The notes beneath the pieces were generated by a model. It saw only the letters and a list, made by a program, of their open reading frames with translations, was not told the origin of the DNA and searched no databases. The position numbers were made by a program, and so were the translations under genes. From Paenibacillus sp. FSL K6-1096 (GTDB lineage: Bacteria; Bacillota; Bacilli; Paenibacillales; Paenibacillaceae): DNA of 64,000 bases. Shown in pieces: positions 50,101-58,312 of the stretch. Position 1 is the stretch's first letter. Each line of letters opens with the position of its first letter. The stretch spans positions 2,294,001-2,358,000 of the forward strand of contig NZ_CP150274.1 in assembly GCF_037977055.1 (NCBI RefSeq), given 5' to 3'.

Positions 50101-52225
50101 TCGAGCTTGGCAGAATATGTCCATTGCCGATGGACATCGGCCGAATCTGTGCTCCACCTACGCTGCCCGGTGCCAGATGTCTGCCCTGGACCGCCAGATT
50201 GCTGAGGGAATCCGGGCCCACTGCCCCTGCCGACAGATGCTCGCCCTGTACCGCGGATGCTGCCAGCTTCTCCGCACTTACACTGCCGTCCGCCAGCTTG
50301 ACGGAGGTAACGGACAGATCGCCCAGCTTATCTGTCGTGACACTCTCCGGCGACAGCTTGAGTGAGGTTACGGCATAGTCGGCCAGATGATGGGGCTGCA
50401 CGATTGCGGCTGCGAGATGAGCTTCCTTCACGGCACCGGAGGACAGCTTATCTCCCGTAACCGAGCCGGCCTGCAGGGCAGAGGAGGTTACGCTATTGTC
50501 TCCGAGATGGCGGCGCTCGATGGCACCGGACGCCAGATGGCCGGCATCGACCGCTTCCTCCTGCAGTGCCCGGCTGCTGATGCTTCTGTCCGCCAGATGC
50601 TTCTCTTCCACAGCACAGACAGCAATATGCTCGCCGCTTACCGCCTCTTTGGCAATGATATAACCGCCGACTGCACCATTGGCCAGTTTAGCCGAGGTAA
50701 TGCTGCCGTCAGCCAGCTTGGCTGCGGTGATACTCTGCGGGCTCAGATGCTCGCCGGTCACGGCTTCATAGCCCAGCTGTTCTTCGGTAACCGCACCTCT
50801 CGCCAGATGAACGGTCTGTACGGAATGCTCCTGCAGCTCGGCTGAGCCTACGGATTCCGGGGCCAGATGGGAATTATCCACCGCTTCGCGGGCCAGGTGT
50901 GCGGAGGTAACCGCCTGCAGGGCGATCTGCGGACCGCGTACAGCGGATTTGGCAATATGGCGTGTCGTAACTGCTTCGTCCGCCAGCTTATGGGGCAGAA
51001 TGCTCTGGTCGGCAATTTTGGAGGAGGTGACCGCCTGCTCGATCAATTGGGTTGTGCCGACTGCACCCTCCGCCAGCTTCACGAAGGAAATGCTGCGGTC
51101 GGCCAGATGCCGGCTGCCGATCTCCCCTTCGGCGATATGCTCCGCAGTCACACTCTCGGGACCCAGATGCTGGCTGCGGATTCCCTTCGCTGCGATCTGC
51201 CGTGAGCCGACAGCTCCGTCCGCGAGATGCCCGCTGTCGATAATGCCGGGCTGAAGCTGGTCCTTGCCGATGAGCCGCGCAGCCAGCTGTTCCCGTCCGA
51301 TCGCACCCGGTGCCAGATGCTTAGCGGTAATGACGCCTTCGCCCACATGCCGGCTCTCGATAACTGCGTCGGCCAGCTTGGCGCTGCTGACTTCGCCGTC
51401 GGCAATTTTGTCGCCGGATACTGCTTCATCCGCCAGCTTGGAGCGGTCTATGCTGCCGTTGCTGATATGGCGGCTGACAATGCTGCTGCTGAGTATTTTC
51501 TCGCCGGTCACCGCCCCGTCGTCCAGCAGCTCCGCCGTGATGATGCATTCACTGAGATGCCTGCTGCTGATCGCCCCGTCGGCAATATGCCCTCCGCCGA
51601 TAATCCGGTCCGCCAGCTTCTCGGGACCGATGCTGCTATCCTTCAGCTTCTCGCCGCCGATCGAATGATCAAGCAGCTTCCCTCCGCTGATGCTGCTCTC
51701 CGCCAGATGCTCGCCGGTAACCGATTCCGGCGCAATCTTGGAGGAGGTTACCGCCTTGTCCGCAAGGTTGATGCTCTGCACAGCGTAGTCCTGCAGCCAT
51801 GGCGTGCCAATGATGCCATGCTTCAGCTTGGAGCCGTCTATGGTCCGGGGGGCAATCTTCGCACCGGTAACGGCAGCGTCGGAGAGGTCGTCGGTGTATA
51901 CCGGCTGGAGACGCTCTTTTTCTACAGGAGCTGCCGCGGTTGCTTCAAATATAGTCACTGTGCCTTCATTCAGCGGTTCCTCTGCCGGTGCTGTTTCCTG
52001 AATATTCTCCTGATCAATCAAGGGTTGCCGGACCAGCTCTGCCGCCACCCCGCTAACCTGCAGCGCCTCATCCTGGTCTGCAGCGGCCTTCACCTCAGCA
52101 GAAGCTCTGTCTTCCTGTGTTCTGGGACTGCTGTTCAACATGCTAAGTTCAGTTGTATTGGGATCATCGACGAAATAAAGCGGTTTTTTGGAACGGCGGT
52201 GCTGATTTCGTTTGGGACTCTTCAT
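47183..52225 (-). CDS. Giant decapeptide-repeat protein, probable spore-surface fibre
   Basis: 1680 residues, AAGGAGGAG ahead of the ATG. Residues 1-15 are basic (MKSPKRNQHRRSKK), 16-115 are acidic and disordered-looking, and about 120 to 1574 are some 145 tandem ten-residue repeats of the form x-x-K/H-L/I-A-x-G/E/S-A/S-V/I-T/S/G (for example SAKLADGSIT). The last 106 residues are a distinct globular domain ending VLSWIALGTPLG, which resembles the C-terminal domain called WIAG-tail in paenibacilli, from memory. There is no signal peptide, as expected for a protein laid down on the spore from the mother cell. The strict period and hydrophobic spacing suggest a long beta-solenoid or other elongated rod. 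Confidence 0.85.
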   Translation of the reverse strand: MKSPKRNQHRRSKKPLYFVDDPNTTELSMLNSSPRTQEDRASAEVKAAADQDEALQVSGVAAELVRQPLIDQENIQETAPAEEPLNEGTVTIFEATAAAPVEKERLQPVYTDDLSDAAVTGAKIAPRTIDGSKLKHGIIGTPWLQDYAVQSINLADKAVTSSKIAPESVTGEHLAESSISGGKLLDHSIGGEKLKDSSIGPEKLADRIIGGGHIADGAISSRHLSECIITAELLDDGAVTGEKILSSSIVSRHISNGSIDRSKLADEAVSGDKIADGEVSSAKLADAVIESRHVGEGVITAKHLAPGAIGREQLAARLIGKDQLQPGIIDSGHLADGAVGSRQIAAKGIRSQHLGPESVTAEHIAEGEIGSRHLADRSISFVKLAEGAVGTTQLIEQAVTSSKIADQSILPHKLADEAVTTRHIAKSAVRGPQIALQAVTSAHLAREAVDNSHLAPESVGSAELQEHSVQTVHLARGAVTEEQLGYEAVTGEHLSPQSITAAKLADGSITSAKLANGAVGGYIIAKEAVSGEHIAVCAVEEKHLADRSISSRALQEEAVDAGHLASGAIERRHLGDNSVTSSALQAGSVTGDKLSSGAVKEAHLAAAIVQPHHLADYAVTSLKLSPESVTTDKLGDLSVTSVKLADGSVSAEKLAASAVQGEHLSAGAVGPDSLSNLAVQGRHLAPGSVGGAQIRPMSIGNGHILPSSISSIQIQDGSIGAAKLADGAVASRHLAPDSVDGSHLAEASVEGRHLTDGAIALAHLAEEVRSAQILPDGSIGPEKLAPAAVESVHLADDSVQTVHLAQDVVEGRHIRAGEITLAHLAEETRTADLLPDGSITGSKLGAGAVGAYHLAAGSVYGGHLAAGAVDSRHLRSGSILREHLAQEVLSAELLPDGSIDSVKLAAGAVSSLNLQQESIYGEHLVDAIVQERHLRPGLIKLAHLAEEVRSAGLLPDGSIGGNKLAAGAVGSFHLAAGSVYGGHLAADAVDSRHLRPGSIQLEHLAKETLSAELLPDGSIDSVKLAAGAVHTQHLQPQSIDGIHLADGAIQERHLESGIIGLAHLAEEVRSAELLPDGSIDSRKLGIEAVGSLHLQPQSVDAEHLADGAVQAQHVGAGVIRLAHLAEEVRSAELLPDGSIRGSKLAAGSVGTVHLASGSVYGGHLAPEAVDSCHLRAGSIHREHLAGDVVISEQLPDSSITGGKLAPGSIGSRELAEGAVSHSALQNEAVDGSKISAFAIRSRHLGEDSVHSQHIVKGAVTRDHLAPDSIDGHHIRAGSIQPEHLAEDVITAEQLPDGSITGGKLASGSIGARELAEGAVGRSGLQDEAVDGSKISAFAIRSRHLGEDSVHSQHIVKGAVTGDHLAPDSIDGHHIRAGSIRPEHLAEDVITAEQLPDGSITGGKLAPGSIGPRELAEGAVSHSALQNEAVDGSKISAFAIQSRHLEEDSVQSYHIVEGAVTGEHLAPDIIDGHHIRAGSIRPEHLAGDALTAEQLPDGSITGGKLASGSIGARELAEGAVGRSGLQDEAVDGSKISSFAVQSRHLDEDSVHSHHIVQGAVTGDHLAPGSVNPEHLSFRPVQSAGNRDVLQQFGMTAFMFNGDAQSVEVTVSFDESFGHTGYVLVAMTNQPYFHASLKNRAGAEAVIEVVRLRETQHFYGVLSWIALGTPLGRPAADHRAFD
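47529..48660 (-). repeat. 300-bp direct repeats inside the giant repeat gene
   Basis: Four consecutive near-identical 300-bp units (from about 47529, 47829, 48129 and 48429; the last diverges after 48640). Each is ten decapeptides, so the protein repeats in 100-residue blocks here. They are prime sites for slippage or recombination. Confidence 0.85.
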
Positions 52226-52262
52226 AAGCAGTCTCCTCCTTCCCTCTGTTGTTTCTTCAAGG

Positions 52263-52271
52263 CATCATATG
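52263..52271 (-). promoter_or_regulatory. Candidate sigmaK -10 of the giant repeat gene
   Basis: CATATGATG, one mismatch to CATANNNTA; AC lies 15 bases upstream in tCACC. About 40 bases ahead of the start codon. Confidence 0.4.
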
Positions 52272-52445
52272 CAGCGGCATGGGCGGGTGACACCATTTTC
52301 TGCCAGCAGGAACCTACCCTTCCACTGTAAAAAAGGGCATCTGCCACCGCGCATCCGTCCAACCCTGGCGGGCAAGTACATACATACAATGACAGGAGAC
52401 GTCAATCATCCGGGAAGCTACTTCTAGATAACAGGAGGAACAAAC

Positions 52446-53543
52446 ATGGGGCAAACGCTCGTTGGGATACTGCTAAATGCTGCTATGCACGGGGGCGTCC
52501 CCCGGCTGAGAACCGGACAGGAGTCTCTGGCCAACTATGAAGAGGCTGCTGCCGCATACGGGTTAACCCCTTGCTTTGTGAAGCTGTCCGACATCGATAC
52601 ACAGTCCGGCTTCAGCAGTGTCTATATAAAAAAGGGTGCACAGGGATACCGGCGGCAGGTGGTCCCGACACCGGAGATCATCCACAACCGGGCGATCTAT
52701 GATCCGCACAGCAGCGGTGTAGAGCGGCTGCTCCAGCAAGGGATTCAGGTCTATAACAGGTGCAACCGCTATGGCAAGGATCAGATCCACGCCCTGCTGG
52801 AGCAGAACCGGGAGCTGCAGGCGGCACTGCCTGCCACTTCATCCGGATTATCCGGCTTAAAAGAGATGATGGACCGCTATCCCGATCTCATCCTCAAGCC
52901 CTGCCGGGGCAGCGTCGGCAACGGCGTGATGCGTCTGACCCGCAGCAGCGGGGGAAGGTGGATCTGGAGCTATTCCCCTGCCGGCAGAGGGCGCTGGTTC
53001 CACCGTCCGGTTCGTCCGGATGTGCTCCCCCAGGCTCTCCGTGCCCGCCTCGCTGCCGTACCTTATCTGGTTCAGGAGCGGATTCCGCTGGCTGAGATCG
53101 GCGGCCGTCCCTTCGATCTGCGCGTATCTGTGCAGCGGGGCTGGGGCGGGGCGTGGCAGGTAACCGGCATGTTCGCCAAGCTCGCTGCGCCGGGCGGCTT
53201 CGTCTCCAATATTGCCAGGGGAGGGGAGGCCCTGAAGACGTCACTCGCACTGGAGAAGGCGTTCTCCGGGGAGGAGGCAGCCAGAATCCGTATGTCCGTC
53301 CTCTCCCTGAGCCTCGCTATCGCGCGGGAGCTGGAGCAGAGCCTGCCGGGCCTGGCAGATCTCGGTCTGGACATCGGGGTGACGAAGCAGGGGAGCCTCT
53401 ATTTCATCGAATGCAACGGACGCGACCAGCGTTACGGGTTCCGCAAGGCCGGGCTCAGCGGAGTCTGGAAAGACAGCTACCGGCAGCCTATGGGCTATGC
53501 CAGATATCTGCATGAAGCAGCATTAAGAATGAACTCTTATTGA
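52446..53543 (+). CDS. YheC/YheD-family ATP-grasp protein, spore-coat associated
   Basis: 365 residues from ATG 52446 (ACAGGAGG ahead). YheC/D features: GILLNAAMHGGVPRLRTGQESLANYEEAAAAYG at the start, the ATP-grasp region LILKPCRGSVGNGVMRLTR, YLVQERIPLAEIGGRPFDLRVSVQRG, and FIECNGRDQRYGFRKAG with metal-binding Glu/Asn. B. subtilis YheC and YheD localise to the spore coat. ATP-grasp enzymes join carboxylates to amines, so it may modify or crosslink coat peptides. Divergent from the giant repeat gene, with which it may work. Confidence 0.9.
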   Translation: MGQTLVGILLNAAMHGGVPRLRTGQESLANYEEAAAAYGLTPCFVKLSDIDTQSGFSSVYIKKGAQGYRRQVVPTPEIIHNRAIYDPHSSGVERLLQQGIQVYNRCNRYGKDQIHALLEQNRELQAALPATSSGLSGLKEMMDRYPDLILKPCRGSVGNGVMRLTRSSGGRWIWSYSPAGRGRWFHRPVRPDVLPQALRARLAAVPYLVQERIPLAEIGGRPFDLRVSVQRGWGGAWQVTGMFAKLAAPGGFVSNIARGGEALKTSLALEKAFSGEEAARIRMSVLSLSLAIARELEQSLPGLADLGLDIGVTKQGSLYFIECNGRDQRYGFRKAGLSGVWKDSYRQPMGYARYLHEAALRMNSY

Positions 53544-53635
53544 TTTGTCTCCTATTCTATGTCAATATAATGCAGAGCGGGTGGAGTCCCGGTGGCACGG
53601 GATTACACGGCTTGCATGACGGAAGGGAGATGGGC

Positions 53636-54427
53636 ATGGTTAAACAATTGCTGCGGCTGATGACCGAGCTGTCCTCGCACAGATGGCTTTCCCGCTTGAT
53701 GGGGGCTTTTTCCCACAGCAGACTTAGCCGCTTTATGATTCCGGTATTCATTCGTTCCTATGGTATTCCGGCGGCCGAGGCAGAGAAGGCTGCGGGCGAA
53801 TACCGCACACTGAATGAATTCTTCAGCCGCCGCCTGAAGCCGGGAATGCGCCCGGTGGCCAGTGGTGACCATGCGGTAGCCAGTCCGGTGGACGCGATGA
53901 TTACGGCCATGGGCGAGATCAACTGCGGAACAATAATGAATGTGAAGGGGCAGGATTACACGCTGGAGGATTTGCTTAATCACTCGCCACACCTCGAACT
54001 GTATAAAAAGGGCTATTATTTCGTCCTCTACCTGAGTCCTACCGATTATCACCGGATTCATTCCCCGTTAACCGGACAGCTGCGGGAGAGCGACTATATC
54101 CGCGGACGGGCTTACCCCGTGAATGATTTCGGGATGCGGCATATGAAGAGTGTCCTGAGCCGCAACGAGCGGCTGATTACTTATATTGCCGGCAGCTACG
54201 GCGAGACCGCCGTGGTCAAGGTAGGCGCAATGAATGTCAGCAGCATCCGCTACACCGACGAAGCCGCCACAGAGTGGCAGCGGGGCGACGACCTGGCTTA
54301 TTTCGAATTCGGCTCGACGGTCGTCCTGCTGATGGAGAGCGGCACCTTCACCCCGCGCCCGGGCCTGGCCCCGGACACCAAGGTGAAGATGGGCGAGCTG
54401 CTGGGTGAGATGCGGCGGCCGGTATAA
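53636..54427 (+). CDS. psd: Phosphatidylserine decarboxylase, pyruvoyl-dependent
   Basis: 263 residues from ATG 53636, chosen because GGAAGGGAG lies six bases ahead and the family begins near MVKQLLRLMTELSSHRW; longer in-frame starts lack this. The catalytic LSPTDYHRIHSPLTGQL and the self-cleavage site FGST, in YFEFGSTVVLLME, are intact; cleavage between G and S gives the pyruvoyl group. It makes phosphatidylethanolamine from phosphatidylserine at the membrane. It is separated from YheC/D by about 90 bases and could share its transcript. Confidence 0.93.
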   Translation: MVKQLLRLMTELSSHRWLSRLMGAFSHSRLSRFMIPVFIRSYGIPAAEAEKAAGEYRTLNEFFSRRLKPGMRPVASGDHAVASPVDAMITAMGEINCGTIMNVKGQDYTLEDLLNHSPHLELYKKGYYFVLYLSPTDYHRIHSPLTGQLRESDYIRGRAYPVNDFGMRHMKSVLSRNERLITYIAGSYGETAVVKVGAMNVSSIRYTDEAATEWQRGDDLAYFEFGSTVVLLMESGTFTPRPGLAPDTKVKMGELLGEMRRPV

Positions 54428-54441
54428 CGCCAATTCATTCA

Positions 54442-54480
54442 AAAAGGACTTCGGGCAGAAACAGCCTGAAGTCCTTTTAA
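54442..54480 (+). terminator. Intrinsic terminator of psd
   Basis: AAAAGGACTTC (54442-54452) pairs with GAAGTCCTTTT (54468-54478). Almost the same hairpin recurs at 62027-62064. Confidence 0.8.
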
Positions 54481-54491
54481 ATATGCAAATA

Positions 54492-54537
54492 TTATTCCTC
54501 TTTCGGAGTCCTGCTCAACACCGGGTCACTTCCCCGG
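54492..54537 (-). pseudogene. 3' remnant of an S41-peptidase gene
   Basis: On the minus strand this reads GSDPVLSRTPKEE and stop, against GSDPVLGRALEEE and stop at the end of the intact gene at 62072. The homology continues through the downstream terminator hairpin (54440-54480). The 5' side runs into a single copy of the array core (54549-54572). Confidence 0.75.
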
Positions 54538-54548
54538 CTCGCGGGCGT

Positions 54549-54572
54549 AATGTGTTCGGTTTTTCGCATCTG
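54549..54572 (-). repeat. Solitary copy of the 51-bp array core
   Basis: On the minus strand CAGATGCGAAAAACCGAACA then CATT, which equals the core of arrays A and B except that TAAT is missing after CAGATG. Confidence 0.65.
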
Positions 54573-54599
54573 TTTGACTCTATAGCTTATCATGCGGAT

Positions 54600-55454
54600 T
54601 TAGTCCACCTGAGCTGACAAATGCAGCTCACGGTATTTGGCCGGAGTAATTCCTTCCTTTTTTCGGAAGGTCGCGACAAAATGACTGACATCATTAAAGC
54701 CGGCAAGTAATGACACTTCCTTAAGTGCCATATCGGGATTCGTTACCATGATCTTCTTCGCCTGCCGGATTCGCAATTGAATGAGGAAGGAATATGGACT
54801 CATACCAAATGCGTCACGAAACAGCTCGTTCAAATAAGAAACGCTGATCTGTGCCTGCTCCACAATTTCGGGAAGTCCGACGTTAGCGGAGCAATTACTC
54901 TCCATCCAATGTACAACCGGACGCAGCTTATCGTAATATTGCGACAACGAGGGCTGATCATTACGCATCCCGTATTTTCGCAGCAACATTAGAAAATGGT
55001 ATAGCTCCGTCGATGACTCCAGCCCAGAGAACTCCCCATCCCGGTCTGCCTTATCATATATTTCTCCGATTACATCTGCGAATGAAACCTGATCTGCCTC
55101 AGTGTAGACCGCAGACACATTCATATTAAGCGATTCCAATATCGCTGAAGCAGCCGTACCCCCAAAAGTAATATAGATGGTGGACCAACGATCTGAATCT
55201 GATAATGGATGATAGGAGTGTGGCGTAAATGGCGTCAGCAGGACACCTTTTCCGGCTGTAAGCGCGAAGTGCTTGCCTTCCATCTCGAAGCTGCCTTCTC
55301 CGCTTAAGGTATACAGCCAGTGGTAATACGGATAACCATCAGGTCTGACAAACTTTAGCTCCCATGCACTATATCCAATAGTCTCAATAAATAAAGGGAG
55401 CGACCGTTCTAAGGAATTAAATACGCACCGTATGTTCTCATCGTCCCATTTCAA
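54600..55454 (-). CDS. AraC-family transcriptional regulator
   Basis: 284 residues, TTG start with GGGTGGGG ahead. An N-terminal cupin-type AraC sensor domain (YTLSGEGSFEMEGKHFALTAGKGVLLTPFTPHSY) and two C-terminal helix-turn-helix motifs (GLPEIVEQAQISVSYLNELF; ALKEVSLLAGFNDVSHFVATFRKKEGITPAKYRE). It probably responds to a galacto-oligosaccharide and activates the gan operon upstream on the same strand. Bacillus uses the LacI-type GanR in this job, so the control differs. Confidence 0.9.
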   Translation of the reverse strand: MKWDDENIRCVFNSLERSLPLFIETIGYSAWELKFVRPDGYPYYHWLYTLSGEGSFEMEGKHFALTAGKGVLLTPFTPHSYHPLSDSDRWSTIYITFGGTAASAILESLNMNVSAVYTEADQVSFADVIGEIYDKADRDGEFSGLESSTELYHFLMLLRKYGMRNDQPSLSQYYDKLRPVVHWMESNCSANVGLPEIVEQAQISVSYLNELFRDAFGMSPYSFLIQLRIRQAKKIMVTNPDMALKEVSLLAGFNDVSHFVATFRKKEGITPAKYRELHLSAQVD

Positions 55455-55505
55455 TTATGACCCCACCCAGCTATAAATGAAATCATCTGGCGACTTTAAT
55501 ATAGA

Positions 55506-57143
55506 TTAGTACGATTTATAGAGCTTAACATTATCCACGTTAATCCAGTTATTCGCATTAGCATCCGAGTAGATGCCGATCTCCGCCTGCCCGTTCGTTA
55601 CCTGGATATTGTCGATTCTGACCTTCATCCATGATGTTGTGCTGACCGGCAGAGCCGTCTGCTTCTCGGTTCCTCCATAATTTTTGGCAAATATATAGGC
55701 TGAATTCTGCCCGCCGCTGTTTAATACCCAAGCTGTCAACGAGTAGGTACCATTCGTAAGTCCCGTTTTCACCTGATAAGCCGAGGCCTTGTAGGCTGCT
55801 GAATTCCAAAAAGTCAGCTTGTACTCACCAGCGACGGCCGGCTGTTCTGTCTTGATGGAACTCAGGTTAGCCGTTGTATTCGCCCATACTCCCCATCCGG
55901 AGGGTGTGCTTGTATATCCGTTCGCTTCAAAGCTGCCGTTCGTCAACAGGTTCGTTGGTGAAGCTATACTGAATGCAGACAACGAGGACAGGGCATTCCC
56001 GTTAAAATCAAACAGGATCTGGTTATCCCATGGATTGGATAATAATCCCGTGTCATTATTGTACAGAGCACCTTCTTCCGTTCCCCAGTTCGCCCCTTCT
56101 ACAGGAAGCCATGCCGGTTCCCACCAGAATATCCCCCGGCCGTGACCGTTTGGCACATCCTGTACAATTTCTTTCAAATCCCGCATATATGCAGCTTGTC
56201 CTGCAGGAGATGCCGGATAGCCGCCCACGCTTTCTTCTGTTGTATAAAATACGTTACCGAGACCGTCGCCGTCGTCAAGCGTAGACCCGTAAGCCGTCTC
56301 TACAATCATGACGTCCTTGTTGTACCGCTTGCTGATAGCATTCAGGTTGTACGATAGCTCGCCCATGGTGCCGTGCCAAAACGGATAATAGGATAAGCCA
56401 ATAATGTCAAACTCAACGTTTTCCGCAACAATGTTGTCAAACCACCACGTATATAAGCTGTTGTCACCGCCATGATCCAAATGCAACACGATTTCAATGT
56501 CTTCTCCGGAAGAGAGCGCGTCATTCACTCCGTCAATACCGGCGGACAGCAGCTCGCCTAATTTCGTAAAGTCAGTAATCCCGTTTCCAACCTTACCGTC
56601 ATTCCATAATACACCGCCGGGTATTTCGTTGCCCATTTGAACGATGGCAGGCATGACCCCCTCAGCTTTCATCGATGTAATGACACTTTGCGTATAATTG
56701 TGAACGGCCGTTTTTAGCTGGGAATACGTTAGGCTGTTCCATGCTTTAGGCTTAGTCTGATTACCCGGGTCTGCCCAATGATCACTGAGTTGAAAATCAA
56801 GAAAAATGCCCATGCCTTTCGCTTTCGCCCGTTTAGCCAAGGCAATTGTTGTTGCCAGATCGTTCGTACCGCCGCCGTAAGGATTACCTTGGCTGTCATA
56901 CGGGTCCACCCAAATCCGTAGCCGGACATAGTTCATCCCGGCTGAGCTCAGGATTTGCAAAGCATCCTTCTGCACACCATCCTTATAGAACTTTCCGCCC
57001 TTCTGTTCCACCTCGTTCAGCATCGATACATCCCCGCCCATGATGAACGTACCGGCTGCCTCTGCCTTCTTACTGCCGATGTTTGGCAGAATAAGCGTGA
57101 TAACGCAAACCAGTAATAAACTAACCTTTGTCCACTTCCTCAC
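55506..57143 (-). CDS. ganB: Secreted GH53 endo-beta-1,4-galactanase with C-terminal carbohydrate-binding region
   Basis: 545 residues from GTG 57143 (AGAGGGGGG ahead). The signal peptide runs to SKKAEAAG. A GH53 domain follows (about residues 30-385): FIMGGDVSMLNEVEQ, VRLRIWVDPYD, IVQMGNEIPGG with the acid/base Glu, MIVETAYG with the nucleophile Glu, and WWEPAWLP. The last 140 residues are a jelly-roll carbohydrate-binding-like domain (LLTNGSFEANG ... WINVDNVKLYKS). It cuts pectic galactan outside the cell. Its start lies inside the end of the next GH53 gene. Confidence 0.92.
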   Translation of the reverse strand: MRKWTKVSLLLVCVITLILPNIGSKKAEAAGTFIMGGDVSMLNEVEQKGGKFYKDGVQKDALQILSSAGMNYVRLRIWVDPYDSQGNPYGGGTNDLATTIALAKRAKAKGMGIFLDFQLSDHWADPGNQTKPKAWNSLTYSQLKTAVHNYTQSVITSMKAEGVMPAIVQMGNEIPGGVLWNDGKVGNGITDFTKLGELLSAGIDGVNDALSSGEDIEIVLHLDHGGDNSLYTWWFDNIVAENVEFDIIGLSYYPFWHGTMGELSYNLNAISKRYNKDVMIVETAYGSTLDDGDGLGNVFYTTEESVGGYPASPAGQAAYMRDLKEIVQDVPNGHGRGIFWWEPAWLPVEGANWGTEEGALYNNDTGLLSNPWDNQILFDFNGNALSSLSAFSIASPTNLLTNGSFEANGYTSTPSGWGVWANTTANLSSIKTEQPAVAGEYKLTFWNSAAYKASAYQVKTGLTNGTYSLTAWVLNSGGQNSAYIFAKNYGGTEKQTALPVSTTSWMKVRIDNIQVTNGQAEIGIYSDANANNWINVDNVKLYKSY

Positions 57144-58296
57144 AACTAGCCCCCCTCTTCTTAGATTCAAATTGATGAAACACATCTATTGAATCAAGAG
57201 CCTGTCCATGGAAGTCAAACCATGCCTGATTGGCCCAGTGATTCCCCATTGAAGCGACATCATTGCCATACTTCATCCCTTCAGGACTTGCCCAGGTTGT
57301 CCCGTCCACCGGCAGCCATGCCGGCTCCCAGTACACAATGCCAAGCCCTTTTCCGCCGGGCACCTGATCGACCGTCTGCATCAAATCATATAGAAACTGC
57401 GCTTGTCCTTCTACAGTGGGGGGATAACCCGCATTCTTAGCCAGTTCAGATGTGAAAATATCCGCACCCGTCGGACTCTCCGCCGTATGGCCATATGCCG
57501 TTTCAATGATAAGTACTTCCTTGTCATACCGGGCGCTGATATCTTCAAGATTGAAGCGCAGCTCCTCCAGACTTCCGTGCCAGATCGGGTAATAGGATAG
57601 ACCGATAATATCGTAATCTACGCTGCGTGCCGCCATTTCATCAAACCAGGTGCGATAAAGCACGTTTGCGCCGCCGGCATCGAGGTGCAATATAATTTTC
57701 ATTGGACCAGAGTCTCTTGCCGCCTGAATTCCTGCGTTCAACAAGCTTACCAGGCGGTCAAAGGAGCTCTTCCACTCGTCCGCCTCCGTCTCTTCAAATT
57801 TGTTCTGCTCGAATAAATACTTCGGTGTTCTGCCGTCCGGCCACAACATGCCGTTTGTTGTCTCATTCCCAATCTGGATGAGCTCAGGCATTACGTCACA
57901 TGCTCCGCACACATCCAATACTTCTTTAGTGTAGTTGTATACTTTCTCCTCCAGCTGCTCGAAGGACAGCTCCTGCCAGCTCTTTGGTTTGGATTGTTTT
58001 TTGGGGTCAGCCCAGAAATCGCTGTAATGAATATTCAGCATGAACTGTAGGCCCTGCTCTTTCGCTCTTCTCGCCAGCTCGATGGTTGTCTCCAGATCAT
58101 TCGTACCGCCCATATATGGGCAGCCTTCCTCGTCATAGGGATTCACCCACAAGCGAAGCCGGACAACATTAAGCCCTTTGATCTGCATAATCTCAAACAA
58201 ATCCTTTTTCTGATTCCCCAAGAAGAACTCTCCTCCGAGCTCCTCTACCTCTTTCAGCATGGAAACATCTGCACCTTTAATAAAAGTTGGGTTCAT
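57121..58296 (-). CDS. Intracellular GH53 beta-1,4-galactanase
   Basis: 391 residues with no signal peptide. Catalytic motifs: FIKGADVSMLKEVEELGG, VRLRLWVNPYD, LIQIGNETTNGM (acid/base), LIIETAYGHT (nucleophile), YWEPAWLP. It aligns with the GH53 domain of the secreted enzyme at 55506 throughout. It should cut imported galacto-oligosaccharides inside the cell, taking the place of the GH42 beta-galactosidase GanA, which is not in the window. The pair overlaps by 23 bases. Start ATG 58296 (AAGGATAG ahead). Confidence 0.9.
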   Translation of the reverse strand: MNPTFIKGADVSMLKEVEELGGEFFLGNQKKDLFEIMQIKGLNVVRLRLWVNPYDEEGCPYMGGTNDLETTIELARRAKEQGLQFMLNIHYSDFWADPKKQSKPKSWQELSFEQLEEKVYNYTKEVLDVCGACDVMPELIQIGNETTNGMLWPDGRTPKYLFEQNKFEETEADEWKSSFDRLVSLLNAGIQAARDSGPMKIILHLDAGGANVLYRTWFDEMAARSVDYDIIGLSYYPIWHGSLEELRFNLEDISARYDKEVLIIETAYGHTAESPTGADIFTSELAKNAGYPPTVEGQAQFLYDLMQTVDQVPGGKGLGIVYWEPAWLPVDGTTWASPEGMKYGNDVASMGNHWANQAWFDFHGQALDSIDVFHQFESKKRGASCEEVDKG

Positions 58297-58312
58297 CTGT
58301 AATCTATCCTTC

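Noticed and set aside
47183..52225. Phage tail fibre
   Set aside because: Repeats of this kind occur in tail fibres, but there are no phage genes nearby and the neighbours are spore-surface and glycan genes.
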